A DNA stretch of 64,000 nucleotides from Mycobacterium sp. SMC-2 (GCF_025263485.1 NZ_CP079863.1:4526001-4590000), one strand, 5' to 3'. Counted from the first letter of the stretch, positions 45,987 through 56,913 are shown. Program-made: numbers and translations. The notes: generated by a model not told the origin, from the sequence alone.

Positions 45987-46889
45987 TCAGGCCGGTTGGC
46001 TGGCCCTGTCGTGGAGTTCCGTCTCAACCCGATCGCGGGTCGTGGCGGCCTCGACACGCGCGAGCTTGACGATGGCCGCCGCCACCGCGAGGACGGCCAC
46101 CGCCAAGGCGATCATCCCGGCGGGACCCGCGTCCAGCGTCTCGTCGAGCACGACGACCCCCAGCACGGCACCCACGACCGGCTGCGACACCTCCAGCGTG
46201 GGCATCGACGCGGTCAAGGGCCCCGCCCGAAACGCCGCCTGGCTCCACACCACACCGCCGGCTATGACCAGGATCGCCGCGTAGAGCTCGGGGGTGCGGA
46301 TCACCGCCCAGCCGCCATCGCCGAGCCGCGCGACCACCTCCTTGGCGAGCACCGCAAAGATCCCCCACAGTGAGCCGGAAATCAGAGCGAACAGCACCGC
46401 GGCCGCCGCACCACCCCAGATCCGGCCCGCCACGACGCAGGCGACCAAAAGCGGCCCGAGCACGACGGCCACCACGGCCCAGGTCCGAAACGGCGCGGAC
46501 GCGTGACCGGCCCGCGGATTGCCGACAACGACGATCACGGTCACCGCGGCGGTGAGCAGACCGGCCCACATCCACTCGGCTCCCGTCACCTTGCGGTGAT
46601 ACACCCTGGCGTTGATCGGCAGCGCGAACAGCAGCGAACACATCAGCAGCGCCTGGACCAGCAGCACCGAACCCTGACCCAACGCGGCCGCCTGTAATGC
46701 GACGCTCCCCGCGAGCAGCAGGGTGCCCCACCACCACCGCTGGTTGCGCAGCAAGCTGGCGAACAATTCGACATGCCCGACCGACTTGTCCTCGATGCAA
46801 TGCGCCGCTCGCTGCTGCAGCACGTCACCGATCGCTACGCACAGCGCGGATGCCAGCGCGAGCAGAGCGGCGAGGTCCGTCGTGGGCAT
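45987..46889 (-). CDS. DMT-superfamily (EamA-like) membrane transporter
   Basis: 300 residues from ATG 46889 (GGAG 5 nt upstream); further upstream sequence is open but not family-like. About nine to ten membrane segments, e.g. LAALLALASALCVAIGDVL and GMIALAVAVLAVAAAIV. Cargo unknown; related proteins export small metabolites. It lies in a separate transcription unit from ldtB. Confidence 0.85.
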   Translation of the reverse strand: MPTTDLAALLALASALCVAIGDVLQQRAAHCIEDKSVGHVELFASLLRNQRWWWGTLLLAGSVALQAAALGQGSVLLVQALLMCSLLFALPINARVYHRKVTGAEWMWAGLLTAAVTVIVVVGNPRAGHASAPFRTWAVVAVVLGPLLVACVVAGRIWGGAAAAVLFALISGSLWGIFAVLAKEVVARLGDGGWAVIRTPELYAAILVIAGGVVWSQAAFRAGPLTASMPTLEVSQPVVGAVLGVVVLDETLDAGPAGMIALAVAVLAVAAAIVKLARVEAATTRDRVETELHDRASQPA

Positions 46890-46946
46890 CAGGAGTCTCC
46901 GATGTCGGGAACGATCTGTGGCGCGAAAACCGTTGCACCGCAAGGG

Positions 46947-49304
46947 CTAGCCACGGTATGTCGCCGCTCTGGTGGGCCACCTGCGGATCGAGGGCCCCTG
47001 CGGCTCGGACGCGTCAGAGGCCCAGCGGCGCCGCCCCACCGCGGCGGCCGCGCCTTCTCCCGTCTCAGACCGGTCCCGCAGCCACTCCAACGGTTTGGGC
47101 GCCCACCAAGTCCACCGGCCGAGCAGGTGGATGAAGGCGGGCACCAGGACCATCCGAACCAGGGTGGCGTCGGCCAGCACGGCAAGGGTCAGCCCCAGAC
47201 CGAGCATTCGCATGAACGACACATGCGCGGGTATCAACGCGGCGAACGAAATCGACATCACCACAGCGGCGGTGGTGACCACCCGGCCGATGCCGGCGAT
47301 GCCCAAGGCCGTGCTCTCGTCCGTGGCGGCGCGCGCCTCGGCCGCGCTCGGCGGCGTCTCCTGGATCGCTCGGGACGCCAGCCAGTATTCGTAAATCCGC
47401 GACACCAGGAACACTTCGTAATCCATGGCCAGCCCGAAGGCGATGCAGAACAACAACACCGGGATGTTGGCGTTCAGCGTCCCGTTCGGGGTGGTGCCCA
47501 GCGCACCCAGGTTGCCGTCTTGGAAGATCCACACCATTGCCCCAAAAGCGGCCGTCAGCGACAGCAGGTTGCATACCAGGGCCTGCAGCGGCAGCACCGC
47601 GCTGCCGGTCAGCAAGAACAACAGCGTGACGGTGATCAGGGCGATCAGCCCGAACACGATGGGCAGCCGCTTGGTGATCGCGTCGACACTGTCGCGGTTG
47701 ATCTGCGCCAGCCCGGTCATCTCCACCGACCGCCCCGCGGGTCCCGCGACCTGGTGGAGTCGGTCGAGCTGCGCGTCCGATGCCGGCGAATAGAGCGGCG
47801 CGCTGCTGGCCACGGTGAAGAACGCGCCACCGTTGGCCACGCCGGTGGCCGCCGCGGGCGGTCCCACCCGCTTACCGGCGACAAATGTCCCGGTCGGCGC
47901 GGCCATCGACGTGACGTCCGGCACGCGCGACAGCTCGGCGGCGTAGCGGTCCAGATCGGCGGGGCCCACGCCCCGGGCGTCTGGCACGACGACGGTGACC
48001 CCGGCACCGAATCCGTTCGCGAAATCGTCGTCCATCATGTCGGCGACCTGGCGCGCCGACGCCGATCGCGGCAACACCCGCTCGTCGGGAAAGCCCCACT
48101 TCACCCCCAGGAACGGAACCCCCAGCAATAGCAGCAACGCGACGACGCTCAGGCCGACCGGCAAGGCATGGCGCAGCACGTATCTGGTCGAGCGGTACCA
48201 GAACTGCGCCTCGAACGGCTGGTGCGCGTGATCGCGGGACGACCGCTGGCCGTGCAGGATGCGGTGCAGCACCCGACGGCCGTCCAGCGCGTCCAGCCGG
48301 GGGCCCAGCAGCGCGATCGCCGCCGGGGTGACTACCACCGCGGCGAACGCGACGATGGCCGCGGTGGCCACGATGGTGTAGGCCGACGATTTCAAGAAGT
48401 ACATCGGAAAGACCGCCATCACCGCCATCGACAACCCGACGGTGGTCGCGGAGAACAGCACCGTCCGGCCGGCGGTGGCCATGGTCCGCAGGAGCGCTCG
48501 CTCCCGGTCGCCGCTGCGTGCCAGCTCCTCGCGGAAGCGGCTGATGATCAGCAGGTTGTAGTCGATCGCCAGGGCGAGGCCCATCGCGATGCTCAGGTCC
48601 AGCGCGTACGTCGACACGTCGGTCGCGAAGCTGATCAGCCGCAGCACCGACATGGTGCAGACAATGGCGAGGGCGCCCAGCACGACCGGCAGCGCCGCCG
48701 CGACCACGCCCCCCAGCACCCAGACCAGCACCGCGAAGCTGAGCGGGATCGCGATGGACTCCATCAACAGCAGGTCGCGCTCGTTCTGGTCGTTGATCTG
48801 GGCATACGCCACCGCCACGCCCCCGGCGCGCACGGTGACACCGGCACGGTCGTGCACCAGTTGCTCGGTGAGCTCGCCGGCGTACTTTTGGGCGTCGTTT
48901 TCGCCGCCCTTCAGGCCGGCCACCACCATGCCGGACTTTTGGTCCTTGCTGACCAGTTGGGCGGCGGCCTGCGGCGGGGACGTCCACGGCGAGGACACGT
49001 TCAACACCCATGGCGATCGTCGAAGGTGGTCGACGATGTCGGTGCCGACCTGGCGCGCCTCATTGCTTTGGGCACCGGCCGGGGTGCTCAGCACGATCAC
49101 CATTTGTTGATCGGTTTGGTTGAACTTGTCGCGAAGCACCTCGGTCGCCCGCGCAGACTCCGAGGTCGGGTCCTGAAAACCGCCACCCGACAGGCTGTTG
49201 ATCACCGGAAGGCCGAAAACGGCGGCGCCGACCAGGACCAAGAAGGCGACCGCGATGATGCGTCGCGGTGCGGCGATGGCAAGTCTGGTGATTGCTTGCA
49301 GCAT
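46947..49304 (-). CDS. MmpL-family RND transporter
   Basis: 785 residues, ATG 49304 with AAAGGA. Two repeats of a membrane bundle with periplasmic loops; proton-relay Asp-Tyr pairs at Asp248-Tyr249 (ALAIDYN) and Asp628-Tyr629 (GLAMDYE), as in MmpL3-type pumps. Shorter than MmpL3 and closer to the YdfJ/MmpL11 group. Exports a lipid or drug-like substrate (unknown). No mmpS is adjacent. The C-terminal 45 residues are basic and disordered. Confidence 0.88.
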   Translation of the reverse strand: MLQAITRLAIAAPRRIIAVAFLVLVGAAVFGLPVINSLSGGGFQDPTSESARATEVLRDKFNQTDQQMVIVLSTPAGAQSNEARQVGTDIVDHLRRSPWVLNVSSPWTSPPQAAAQLVSKDQKSGMVVAGLKGGENDAQKYAGELTEQLVHDRAGVTVRAGGVAVAYAQINDQNERDLLLMESIAIPLSFAVLVWVLGGVVAAALPVVLGALAIVCTMSVLRLISFATDVSTYALDLSIAMGLALAIDYNLLIISRFREELARSGDRERALLRTMATAGRTVLFSATTVGLSMAVMAVFPMYFLKSSAYTIVATAAIVAFAAVVVTPAAIALLGPRLDALDGRRVLHRILHGQRSSRDHAHQPFEAQFWYRSTRYVLRHALPVGLSVVALLLLLGVPFLGVKWGFPDERVLPRSASARQVADMMDDDFANGFGAGVTVVVPDARGVGPADLDRYAAELSRVPDVTSMAAPTGTFVAGKRVGPPAAATGVANGGAFFTVASSAPLYSPASDAQLDRLHQVAGPAGRSVEMTGLAQINRDSVDAITKRLPIVFGLIALITVTLLFLLTGSAVLPLQALVCNLLSLTAAFGAMVWIFQDGNLGALGTTPNGTLNANIPVLLFCIAFGLAMDYEVFLVSRIYEYWLASRAIQETPPSAAEARAATDESTALGIAGIGRVVTTAAVVMSISFAALIPAHVSFMRMLGLGLTLAVLADATLVRMVLVPAFIHLLGRWTWWAPKPLEWLRDRSETGEGAAAAVGRRRWASDASEPQGPSIRRWPTRAATYRG

Positions 49305-49494
49305 CTATGGTCCTTTCATCGCTAGTCCCCAGCCCTATACCCGGGCGCGGCCGCCTGACCCACTTTCCCCCGGAGGTGGCCCGACGACGTTTGACAATTG
49401 GCCACTCGGGTATCGAACGAAAAGGGGTGCATTCAGCAAGTCATTCGCGTGCGGAGCGCCGGTTTGGCTGGGCTATAAGCGGATTGGATCAGCG

Positions 49495-49557
49495 ATGAAC
49501 TCGGTGGATAACGCCATCAGCATGAGATATCCGACCGAAGACGAATTGCAGGCGGTT
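49495..49557 (+). pseudogene. 5' fragment of an Eis-like acetyltransferase, cut by the IS21 element
   Basis: From ATG 49495 the frame gives 21 codons (NSVDNAISMRYPTEDELQAV) up to the insertion at 49557/49558; ATG 49522 is another possible start. PTEDE is the Eis N-terminal signature. Reading on into the element reaches a stop at 49573 or so. Joined to 52196 the frame is continuous, so this is the true N-terminus of the gene at 52196-53371. Confidence 0.88.
49554..49557. repeat. Target-site duplication (left) GGTT
   Basis: GGTT directly outside the TGT end of the element; repeated at 52192-52195. Confidence 0.88.
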
Positions 49558-49582
49558 TGTCGCTTGCCAGGGTGATGGGACC
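49558..49582 (+). repeat. Left terminal inverted repeat of the IS21 element
   Basis: Starts TGTCGCTTGCCAGGG and ends GGGACC; pairs with 52167-52191. A second copy of the inner motif (TGCCATGAGCATGGGACC) follows at 49590-49607. Confidence 0.88.
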
Positions 49583-49662
49583 ACCGTTTTGCCATGAGCA
49601 TGGGACCGGTTGTTTCCGGTTGCTGGCCGTGGGGTGATGGTGACTGATGACCTGGCTGCTGG

Positions 49663-50478
49663 TCAATTCGGCTGGTCCGAATTGACCGGCTTTCGAGGAC
49701 GGGGTTTCTGGCGTTGCCGGTAGGACTCGCCCTCGACGACGAGTTCGTAGGCCGCGGATTGGAGCCGGTCCATCGCCGACTGGGCCAGGAGTGGGTCGGC
49801 CATCATGGTGAGGATCTCCGGTGGTTCGCGGTTGCTGGTGATGACCGTTGATGCGGTGCGGTGGCGTTCCACGATGAGCTCGTAGAAGTCATTGGTCTCG
49901 GTGGCCTCAAGCCGGTGCAACGCGAGGTCATCGATGATGAGCAGCTCGACGCGGTGTAGTTTGCGCATCTCGTCTTCATAGCTGCCGTCTAGCCGTGCTC
50001 CGCGGAGGCGTTTGAACAGTTTGTCGGCGCGTTCGGTATGCACGCTGTGGTGACGTCGCACGGCGATGTGGCCTAATGCGTTGGCCAGGAACGTTTTTCC
50101 GACTCCGACCGGTCCCATGATGAGCACGTTGTAGGCGTCGGCCAGAAACCGCAGCGAGGTCAACTCTGCCCATAGTTGGCGGTCGTAGCTGACCGCGGCG
50201 GTGTCATCCCAGGCCTGCAGCTGCATCTGCGGATCCAATTGTGCTGTCTTGGCGCGGCGGGCGGCGGACTCGCGGTCGCGGCGGGTGACCTCATCGGCTA
50301 GCAGCATTTCCAGGAAGTCGTGGTGTGGCAGCCGATTCGATCGTGCCAGCGCGAGCCGTTCGGGCAGGGTGTCGAGCAGGCGGCCGAGCTTGAGGCGGCG
50401 CATCAGCGCTTTGAGGTCTGCAGACACCTCGATCGGCTTGACCGCGGGGGTGGCATCGGGGCGGCGGGTTGTGCTCAT
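49663..50478 (-). CDS. istB: IS21 helper ATPase IstB
   Basis: 271 residues, ATG 50478 overlapping the istA stop. AAA+ protein like DnaC: Walker A GPVGVGKT at 122-129, Walker B LLIIDD at 179-184. It forms ATP-dependent oligomers on target DNA and stimulates IstA, similar to MuB. Disordered, basic C-terminal tail (KPRPRKPVNS). Confidence 0.95.
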   Translation of the reverse strand: MSTTRRPDATPAVKPIEVSADLKALMRRLKLGRLLDTLPERLALARSNRLPHHDFLEMLLADEVTRRDRESAARRAKTAQLDPQMQLQAWDDTAAVSYDRQLWAELTSLRFLADAYNVLIMGPVGVGKTFLANALGHIAVRRHHSVHTERADKLFKRLRGARLDGSYEDEMRKLHRVELLIIDDLALHRLEATETNDFYELIVERHRTASTVITSNREPPEILTMMADPLLAQSAMDRLQSAAYELVVEGESYRQRQKPRPRKPVNSDQPN

Positions 50479-52025
50479 GAGGGCCTGCGCACCGCGAAGT
50501 CGGTGGCCGCGCGGACGAACCGCGACGCCTGCGGCGGGTTCGGGATCAGCGGCAGCTGTGCGCCGGCACCGCGGGTAAGCATGCGCTCGATCAGCCCGAC
50601 GTCGATGACCTCGGCGTCCAGCGCGCGCTGGCAGGCGTCATCGACCGCGTCGGCGCCGTGGCGGCGCACCAGTCCCAGGAGTCGGTAGACCTGGCGCATC
50701 TTGGTCCACGGCAGCGGATGCTCCAGCACCGCCGCCGCGTAGGCGCCGACATGCTGCCCGTGTGCGGATGCCTTGCGCTGCAAGGTGTTGATATCTCGCA
50801 TCGCATAGACCGACACCTCGGCCGGTAGATCAGCGGGGTCGGTATGGCGGCGTCCTGGCGCCATGACCGGATGGACCTTGATCAGCTCACCGCGCCAATA
50901 CAGCTTCACCGTGCGCGCATCCACCCGGGCATCCAGCCGGCGCCCAATCAGCTCACCGGGAACGCTGTAGAGCGCCTTGGCGACCTGCACGTGCCGATCG
51001 GGAGCCACCTTGGGCCGGCTCCAGGTCGGGATGTCGAACACCTCGTCGGGTGCCGGTTTGAGGTGGGGTAGCTCGTCGGTGGCGAATACCTCGGCCGGGC
51101 GCAGCCGAGTGGTGCCGTGTATCCGCATCCCCGCCACCTGCCCACACCACTGCTCGGCTCGTGCCCGGCAGTCACTCAGATTCCGAAAGTCTTCTCCAGC
51201 AAAGAAATTCGACCGAACATATTGGACACAGCGCTCAACCCTAGGCTTGTCGCGCGGGCTGCGGATGCGGGTGGGGTCCACGACGAAGCCCCGCGCCTGA
51301 GCGTATTCGCGGAAGGCGTCATTAAGTTTCGGATCGGTCGCATCAGCCTTGTCGACGATGGCCTTCATGTTGTCGGGGATCGCCACCGCGAACACCCCGC
51401 CGAAGAATGCCCACGCGGCCTCAAACCCGGCGATCACCTCGTGAAGCGTCTGCCGGTAGGTCGGCCAGACGAACATGTGCCGCGAATACACCGCAGTGAA
51501 GATCAACCCCTGCACTACCCGCCGGCGGCCATCCGCGGCATCAGTGAGCATTCCGAGCCGACCGAAATCGACCTGCAGTTCAGCACCGGGCTCGCAATCG
51601 GCCACCGGCACCGTGGCCTGCCGAATCCCGAACCCCAATTCCGTTGTGGCATAGCGATGCAACGTTCGATACGACACCACCACGCCCCGACGCCCAAGCA
51701 GCGTGTGCACCTTCGTCAGAGTCAAGTCTTGCTTCAGCCACGCCTTGATCTGCTCGTGCTGGGCGGCGATGGTCTCCCAGGCCTGGCTCTTGCCGTTGGG
51801 CCGACTCGGCCGCACGCCGGCGATCACCGCCGCCAACAGCTCGTCGGTCAACTGACACCCGTCGCCGTCACGGTCCAGCCCGCACGCGCGGGCGCGGTCC
51901 ACATACCGGCGCACCGTTTTGCGGTCCGTGCCCGATAACCGGGCCACCTCGCGCAACCCATGACCCTGCAGCCACAACCGCAGCATCTCCCTGACTTCGA
52001 TCACCGACACCTCCCGGTAGCTCAT
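50475..52025 (-). CDS. istA: IS21 transposase IstA
   Basis: 516 residues from ATG 52025 (MSYREVSVIEVREML), where family similarity starts; a longer open frame reaches 52094. N-terminal helix-turn-helix (LREVARLSGTDRKTVRRYVD) for end binding. DDE integrase core with Asp153 (QVDFG), Asp218 (IPDNMK) and Glu264 (DKPRVERCVQYVR). All catalytic residues are present, so the element may still be mobile. Confidence 0.94.
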   Translation of the reverse strand: MSYREVSVIEVREMLRLWLQGHGLREVARLSGTDRKTVRRYVDRARACGLDRDGDGCQLTDELLAAVIAGVRPSRPNGKSQAWETIAAQHEQIKAWLKQDLTLTKVHTLLGRRGVVVSYRTLHRYATTELGFGIRQATVPVADCEPGAELQVDFGRLGMLTDAADGRRRVVQGLIFTAVYSRHMFVWPTYRQTLHEVIAGFEAAWAFFGGVFAVAIPDNMKAIVDKADATDPKLNDAFREYAQARGFVVDPTRIRSPRDKPRVERCVQYVRSNFFAGEDFRNLSDCRARAEQWCGQVAGMRIHGTTRLRPAEVFATDELPHLKPAPDEVFDIPTWSRPKVAPDRHVQVAKALYSVPGELIGRRLDARVDARTVKLYWRGELIKVHPVMAPGRRHTDPADLPAEVSVYAMRDINTLQRKASAHGQHVGAYAAAVLEHPLPWTKMRQVYRLLGLVRRHGADAVDDACQRALDAEVIDVGLIERMLTRGAGAQLPLIPNPPQASRFVRAATDFAVRRPS

Positions 52026-52077
52026 TCGGCCAATACAGCGGCCGAGCAACCGGAAGCCCCCAACGCCACGCCGGGGT

Positions 52078-52191
52078 GGTCCCATAACTGGCAAAACAGC
52101 TAGCCAGATGGTCCCATCACTGGCAATCGGGTGGTCCCATGCTCATGGCAAAACCGGCGCCGAGCTGGTCCCTTATTCCTGGCAGCCGACA
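52078..52191 (-). repeat. Right end of the IS21 element with four repeated motifs
   Basis: GGTCCC...TGGCA at 52078-52093, 52110-52125, 52133-52150 and 52167-52184. The outermost is part of the terminal inverted repeat. They probably bind IstA. Confidence 0.85.
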
Positions 52192-52195
52192 GGTT
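52192..52195. repeat. Target-site duplication (right) GGTT
   Basis: Second copy of the GGTT at 49554-49557, immediately after the ACA end of the element. Confidence 0.88.
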
Positions 52196-53371
52196 TACCG
52201 GAATCAGGCTCGCACTTTCGGGGACCCGGTCGATCCAGACGACATCGAAGCATGGAAGCGACGCGTCAACGTCGAAGACATCCTGGTGGCCGAAGACGTC
52301 TCCGATCCGCAAAACCCATTCCTGGTGGGAACCTCGATCATCTACCGCGCGCAGTTGACCGTGCCCGGCGGCGCCAGGTTGCGAGCCGCGTGGCTGACGA
52401 TGATTGCCGTCGCGTCAACGCATCAGGGCAAGGGAGTGTGGGGTCATCTCAGTGCCCAGGGACTGGGAATCCTGATCGAGCGGGGCTACCCGATCATCTG
52501 CGGGGTGCCGACCCAGACGGCAATGTACGACGGCTTCGGAGCCGGCGTGGCGAGTTACAGCCGCACCTACTCGGTCGACCGCCGCTTTGCGAAGCTGCGA
52601 ACCCCGCCGGGCGAGATGCGGGCCCGCGAGGTCAACGCTGACGAGGCGAAGCGCCAGTTGCCGAACATCTACGAACGATGGTGCGCCACAACGATTGGAG
52701 CGGTCGGCCGCGATGACGCTTGGTGGGCCGATCATTTGGAGGACAGGCCGACGCAGCGAGGCAACAGAACTGCGTCGAATTACACGGTTCATCCGGACGG
52801 GTTCCTGACATACCGCGTCCTCAGTAAGTCCAATCACGGGTACCGGCCACCGTTGGGCACCGTGGTTGTCGAGGACTTCTGCCCCATCACGGACGAGGCC
52901 CACACCGAGCTACTCCAGACGTTGTTGGTCTTGGAGATGTTCGACAACGTCGAAATGGACCTGCCGGTCGACGACCCGCTGCCGCTCAAACTCACCGACC
53001 TGCGGGCCGCCCAAACCACCGGCCAGAGCGACTTCCTGTGGGTACGGATCAACGATGTGCCCGAGGTACTGGGCACCCGCGCCTACGGGGCGGAGATCGA
53101 GGTCGCACTGGACGTCACCGATCCGCTCGGCCTCGCCGGCGGACGATTCTTGCTCCAGGCCCGCGATGGTGCGGGAAAGTGCGCGCCGCATGAGGGGCCC
53201 GCCGACGTCGAAATCGGTCTGGCCGACCTGGCCACGATCTACATCGGAGCGCACAGCGCCTCGGAAATCCACCGAGCGGGCCGGATCACAGAACTGCGGC
53301 CGGGCGCGCTACGCGAGTTGGATGCCGCGTTCCGCACCGACCGGGCACCGTACTGCGGGACGCTGTTCTGA
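52196..53371 (+). pseudogene. 3' part of the Eis-like GNAT acetyltransferase
   Basis: Resumes at TAC 52196 exactly after the duplicated GGTT: ELQAV then YRNQARTFGDPVDPDDIEAW, in frame. The rest carries Eis-family marks: the acetyl-CoA region WLTMIAVASTHQGKGVWGHL, YDGFGAGVAS, VDRRFAKL, WLR/WVRINDVP, IYIGAHSASEI, and the C-terminal Phe (GTLF) that serves as a carboxylate base in Eis. Eis enzymes acetylate amines, including aminoglycosides. In the present state an ATG inside the IS end (52139) opens a 410-codon chimeric frame that replaces the first 21 residues with 19 from the IS, so partial function is conceivable. Listed as disrupted. Confidence 0.9.
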
Positions 53372-53532
53372 GTTGTAGCGGCGCTGCAGGCCACTTCGAG
53401 ACTGACAACACGGGACCGCCCAGGCGCGGCCTCACCGTCCCTGCGTGGTGACTATCCTGGAGGAGATCGAAGGATTTCACTCCGCGGCAGGACGCCTGTT
53501 ATTGTCGCGTACGCGGTCTCGGCCGTCGAAAA

Positions 53533-53608
<76 letters not shown>

Positions 53609-53725
53609 CTGACGTGTATTACCTCGAGCGTTACGCTCCTGAGCAGCGTCGATGCGGCTTCTCCACGCAAAGCGGGCATACGCAGTACCGCTGTCCCGGA
53701 GGATGCAAGCGGGGTACTGACTCGT

Positions 53726-54938
<1,213 letters not shown>

Positions 54939-56681
54939 ATGGGGTTCATCCAGCCGAATCTGCCGATTGTGGACGTTGCCGAGTGGAGCAAGCAGAGCCG
55001 CGCGCAGCGAATCGTGCCGATGGCGCGCCACATCGCCGAGAACGGGTTCGGCACCCCACTGGTGATGCATGTGATGTACGGCGCGAAGATCGCGCTGTAC
55101 ATCCTCGGCGGTTGGGTGTTCGGGTGGTGCACGACCGGCATCGGCAGCTTCACGGGCGTCGCCGCGTGGTGGTCGGAACCGATCGTGTTCGAGAAGGCCG
55201 TGCTCTACACGATGCTGTTCGAAGTCATCGGCCTGGGCTGCTGCTTCGGGCCGCTGGCCGGACGTTACTTCCCCCCGATGGGCTCGATCCTGTACTGGCT
55301 GCGGCCCGGCACCATCCGGTTGCCGCCGTGGCCCAATCGGGTGCCGCTGACCAAGGGCAGCTTCCGCAGCCCGATCGATGCGGCCCTCTACGGCGCGTTG
55401 CTGGTCTTGCTCGCGGTCGCGCTGGTGTCCGACGGCAGCGGTCCAATTCCCGCCCTGCACACGGAAATTGGAGTGCTCGCGCCCTGGCATACCGTCGCGA
55501 TCCTGGCGGTGCTGGCCGTCGTCGGCCTCCGCGACAAGGTGATCTTCCTGGCCGCTCGCGGCGAGGTATACGCGCCGCTGGCGCTGGTTTTCCTGTTCGC
55601 CGGGGCGGACTCCATCATCGGGGCCAAGGTGGTCTTCATGGTGATCTGGCTGGGGGCCGCCACCTCAAAGCTCAACCGGCACTTCCCGTTCGTGATCTCG
55701 ACGATGCTGGCGAACAACCCATTCATCCCGTCCGGGGCACTGAAACGTTCGATGTTCAAGCGCTATCCGGACGACCTGCGCCCCAGCGCGCTGGCGGGCT
55801 TCATCGCGCACTTCTCCACCGCCGTGGAAGGCCTGGTGCCGCTGGCGCTGCTCTTCTCCCACGGCGGCTGGTCGACGGCCATCGCCGCGTTCGTGATGAT
55901 CGTCTTCCACCTGAACATCCTGCTGGCCTTCCCGATGGGGGTGCCGCTGGAGTGGAACGTGTTCATGATCTTCGGGGTGCTGTCGCTGTTCGTCGCGCAT
56001 GCGGGCCTGGGATTGTCCGATCTGGCCAACCCGTTGCCGGTGGCGATCCTGTTCGTGGTCATCGCCGGCATCGTCGTCGTGGGAAACCTCTACCCGCGCA
56101 AGGTGTCCTTCCTGCCGAGCATGCGGTATTACGCGGGCAACTGGGACACCACGGTGTGGTGCGTCAAGCCGTCGGTCGACGACAAGTTCCGCACCGGGTC
56201 GCGCGCGCTGGGGCCGATGCAACACCTGCAGCTCGAGCGCCTCTACGGCTCCAAGGAGGCCACGCTGGTGCCGCTGCATCTGGCCATGGCGTTCCGCGGG
56301 ATGAACACCCACGGGCGCGCGCTGTTCACCCTGGTGCACCGCGCGCTGGCCGGCTATGACGAGGACGACTACAACCTCTGCGAGGGCGAAGTCCTGTGCG
56401 CGATGGTGCTCGGGTGGAACTTCGGCGACGGGCACATGCACAACGAATGCCTCATCGAGGCGCTCCAGCAGCGCTGCCACTTCCAGCCCGGCGAAGTGCG
56501 GGTGGTGATCCTCGACGCGCAGCCCATCCACATCCAGCGGCAGGAGTACCGCCTGGCCGACGCGGCGACCGGCGAATTCGAGCGCGGTTATGTCGACGTC
56601 GACGACATGGTCACGTCGCAGCCGTGGGCCGACGACATTCCCGTGCACGTGCAGAGCGGCACGGGCGCCGGCATGACGTGA
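54939..56681 (+). CDS. Large membrane protein, DUF3556-like
   Basis: 580 residues, ATG 54939 with AAGGAG 6 nt upstream. Residues 1-90 include a first helix (TPLVMHVMYGAKIALYILGG), then some eight to ten further membrane spans to about residue 385 (FVVIAGIVVVGNLYP), and a soluble C-terminal 190 residues (GNWDTTVWCVKPSVDD ... AMDNEC-type GWNFGDGHMHNECLIEALQ). I match it by memory to the mycobacterial DUF3556 family. Function unknown; no enzymatic motif recognised. Confidence 0.82.
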   Translation: MGFIQPNLPIVDVAEWSKQSRAQRIVPMARHIAENGFGTPLVMHVMYGAKIALYILGGWVFGWCTTGIGSFTGVAAWWSEPIVFEKAVLYTMLFEVIGLGCCFGPLAGRYFPPMGSILYWLRPGTIRLPPWPNRVPLTKGSFRSPIDAALYGALLVLLAVALVSDGSGPIPALHTEIGVLAPWHTVAILAVLAVVGLRDKVIFLAARGEVYAPLALVFLFAGADSIIGAKVVFMVIWLGAATSKLNRHFPFVISTMLANNPFIPSGALKRSMFKRYPDDLRPSALAGFIAHFSTAVEGLVPLALLFSHGGWSTAIAAFVMIVFHLNILLAFPMGVPLEWNVFMIFGVLSLFVAHAGLGLSDLANPLPVAILFVVIAGIVVVGNLYPRKVSFLPSMRYYAGNWDTTVWCVKPSVDDKFRTGSRALGPMQHLQLERLYGSKEATLVPLHLAMAFRGMNTHGRALFTLVHRALAGYDEDDYNLCEGEVLCAMVLGWNFGDGHMHNECLIEALQQRCHFQPGEVRVVILDAQPIHIQRQEYRLADAATGEFERGYVDVDDMVTSQPWADDIPVHVQSGTGAGMT

Positions 56682-56685
56682 CGCG

Positions 56686-56913
56686 TCAGCGGTTCCGCAC
56701 CCGGTGCACCACCACCACGACGACGAGGACGCCGACGCCGGCCAGTGAAACCGTCACCGCGGGCTTCTTGACGAAGGCAATCGCCCGCACCTTGAGGTCC
56801 TCGGCGAGGCGGCGCGGGTTGGCCCGCACGGCGAGCGAGTCGACGGTGGCCGCCAGCTGGTCACGGGCAACGTCGATGTCCCGCTTGATGGCCTCGGGGT
56901 CCCGGTCCGCCAC
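56686..56913 (-). CDS. Small membrane protein, DUF3618 (Rv2520c-like)
   Basis: 75 residues from GTG 56913, with GGGAGGAC upstream; the ATG at 56952 is less likely. Soluble helical N-terminus with the DUF3618 pattern (EAIKRDIDVARDQLAATVDSL ... ANPRRLAEDLK), then one C-terminal membrane helix (VTVSLAGVGVLVVVVVVHRV). Length equals Rv2520c. Divergent from bcp. Function unknown. Confidence 0.9.
   Translation of the reverse strand: MADRDPEAIKRDIDVARDQLAATVDSLAVRANPRRLAEDLKVRAIAFVKKPAVTVSLAGVGVLVVVVVVHRVRNR

Larger units (their letters stand above)
49558..52191. mobile_element. IS21-family insertion sequence, complete (2,634 bp)
   Basis: Both ends begin TGT: 49558-49582 and 52191-52167 match at 19 of 25 positions (TGTCG...TGCCAGG...GGGACC). 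Flanked by GGTT on both sides. It contains istA and istB overlapping by 4 bp on the minus strand. Repeated 16-18-bp internal copies of GGTCCCnT...TGGCA lie at 52078, 52110, 52133 and 52167, and inverted at 49565 and 49590, as in the multiple terminal repeats of IS21 elements. Intact genes plus a preserved duplication point to a recent insertion. Confidence 0.93.

Noticed and set aside
49391..49416. TTGACA/TATCGA as promoter of the Eis-like gene
   Set aside because: The spacer is only 14 bp, too short for a sigma-A-type promoter.
49558..52191. Identity with IS1081, which lies near orn in M. tuberculosis
   Set aside because: IS1081 is an IS256-family element with one transposase gene; this one has istA/istB and IS21-type ends.
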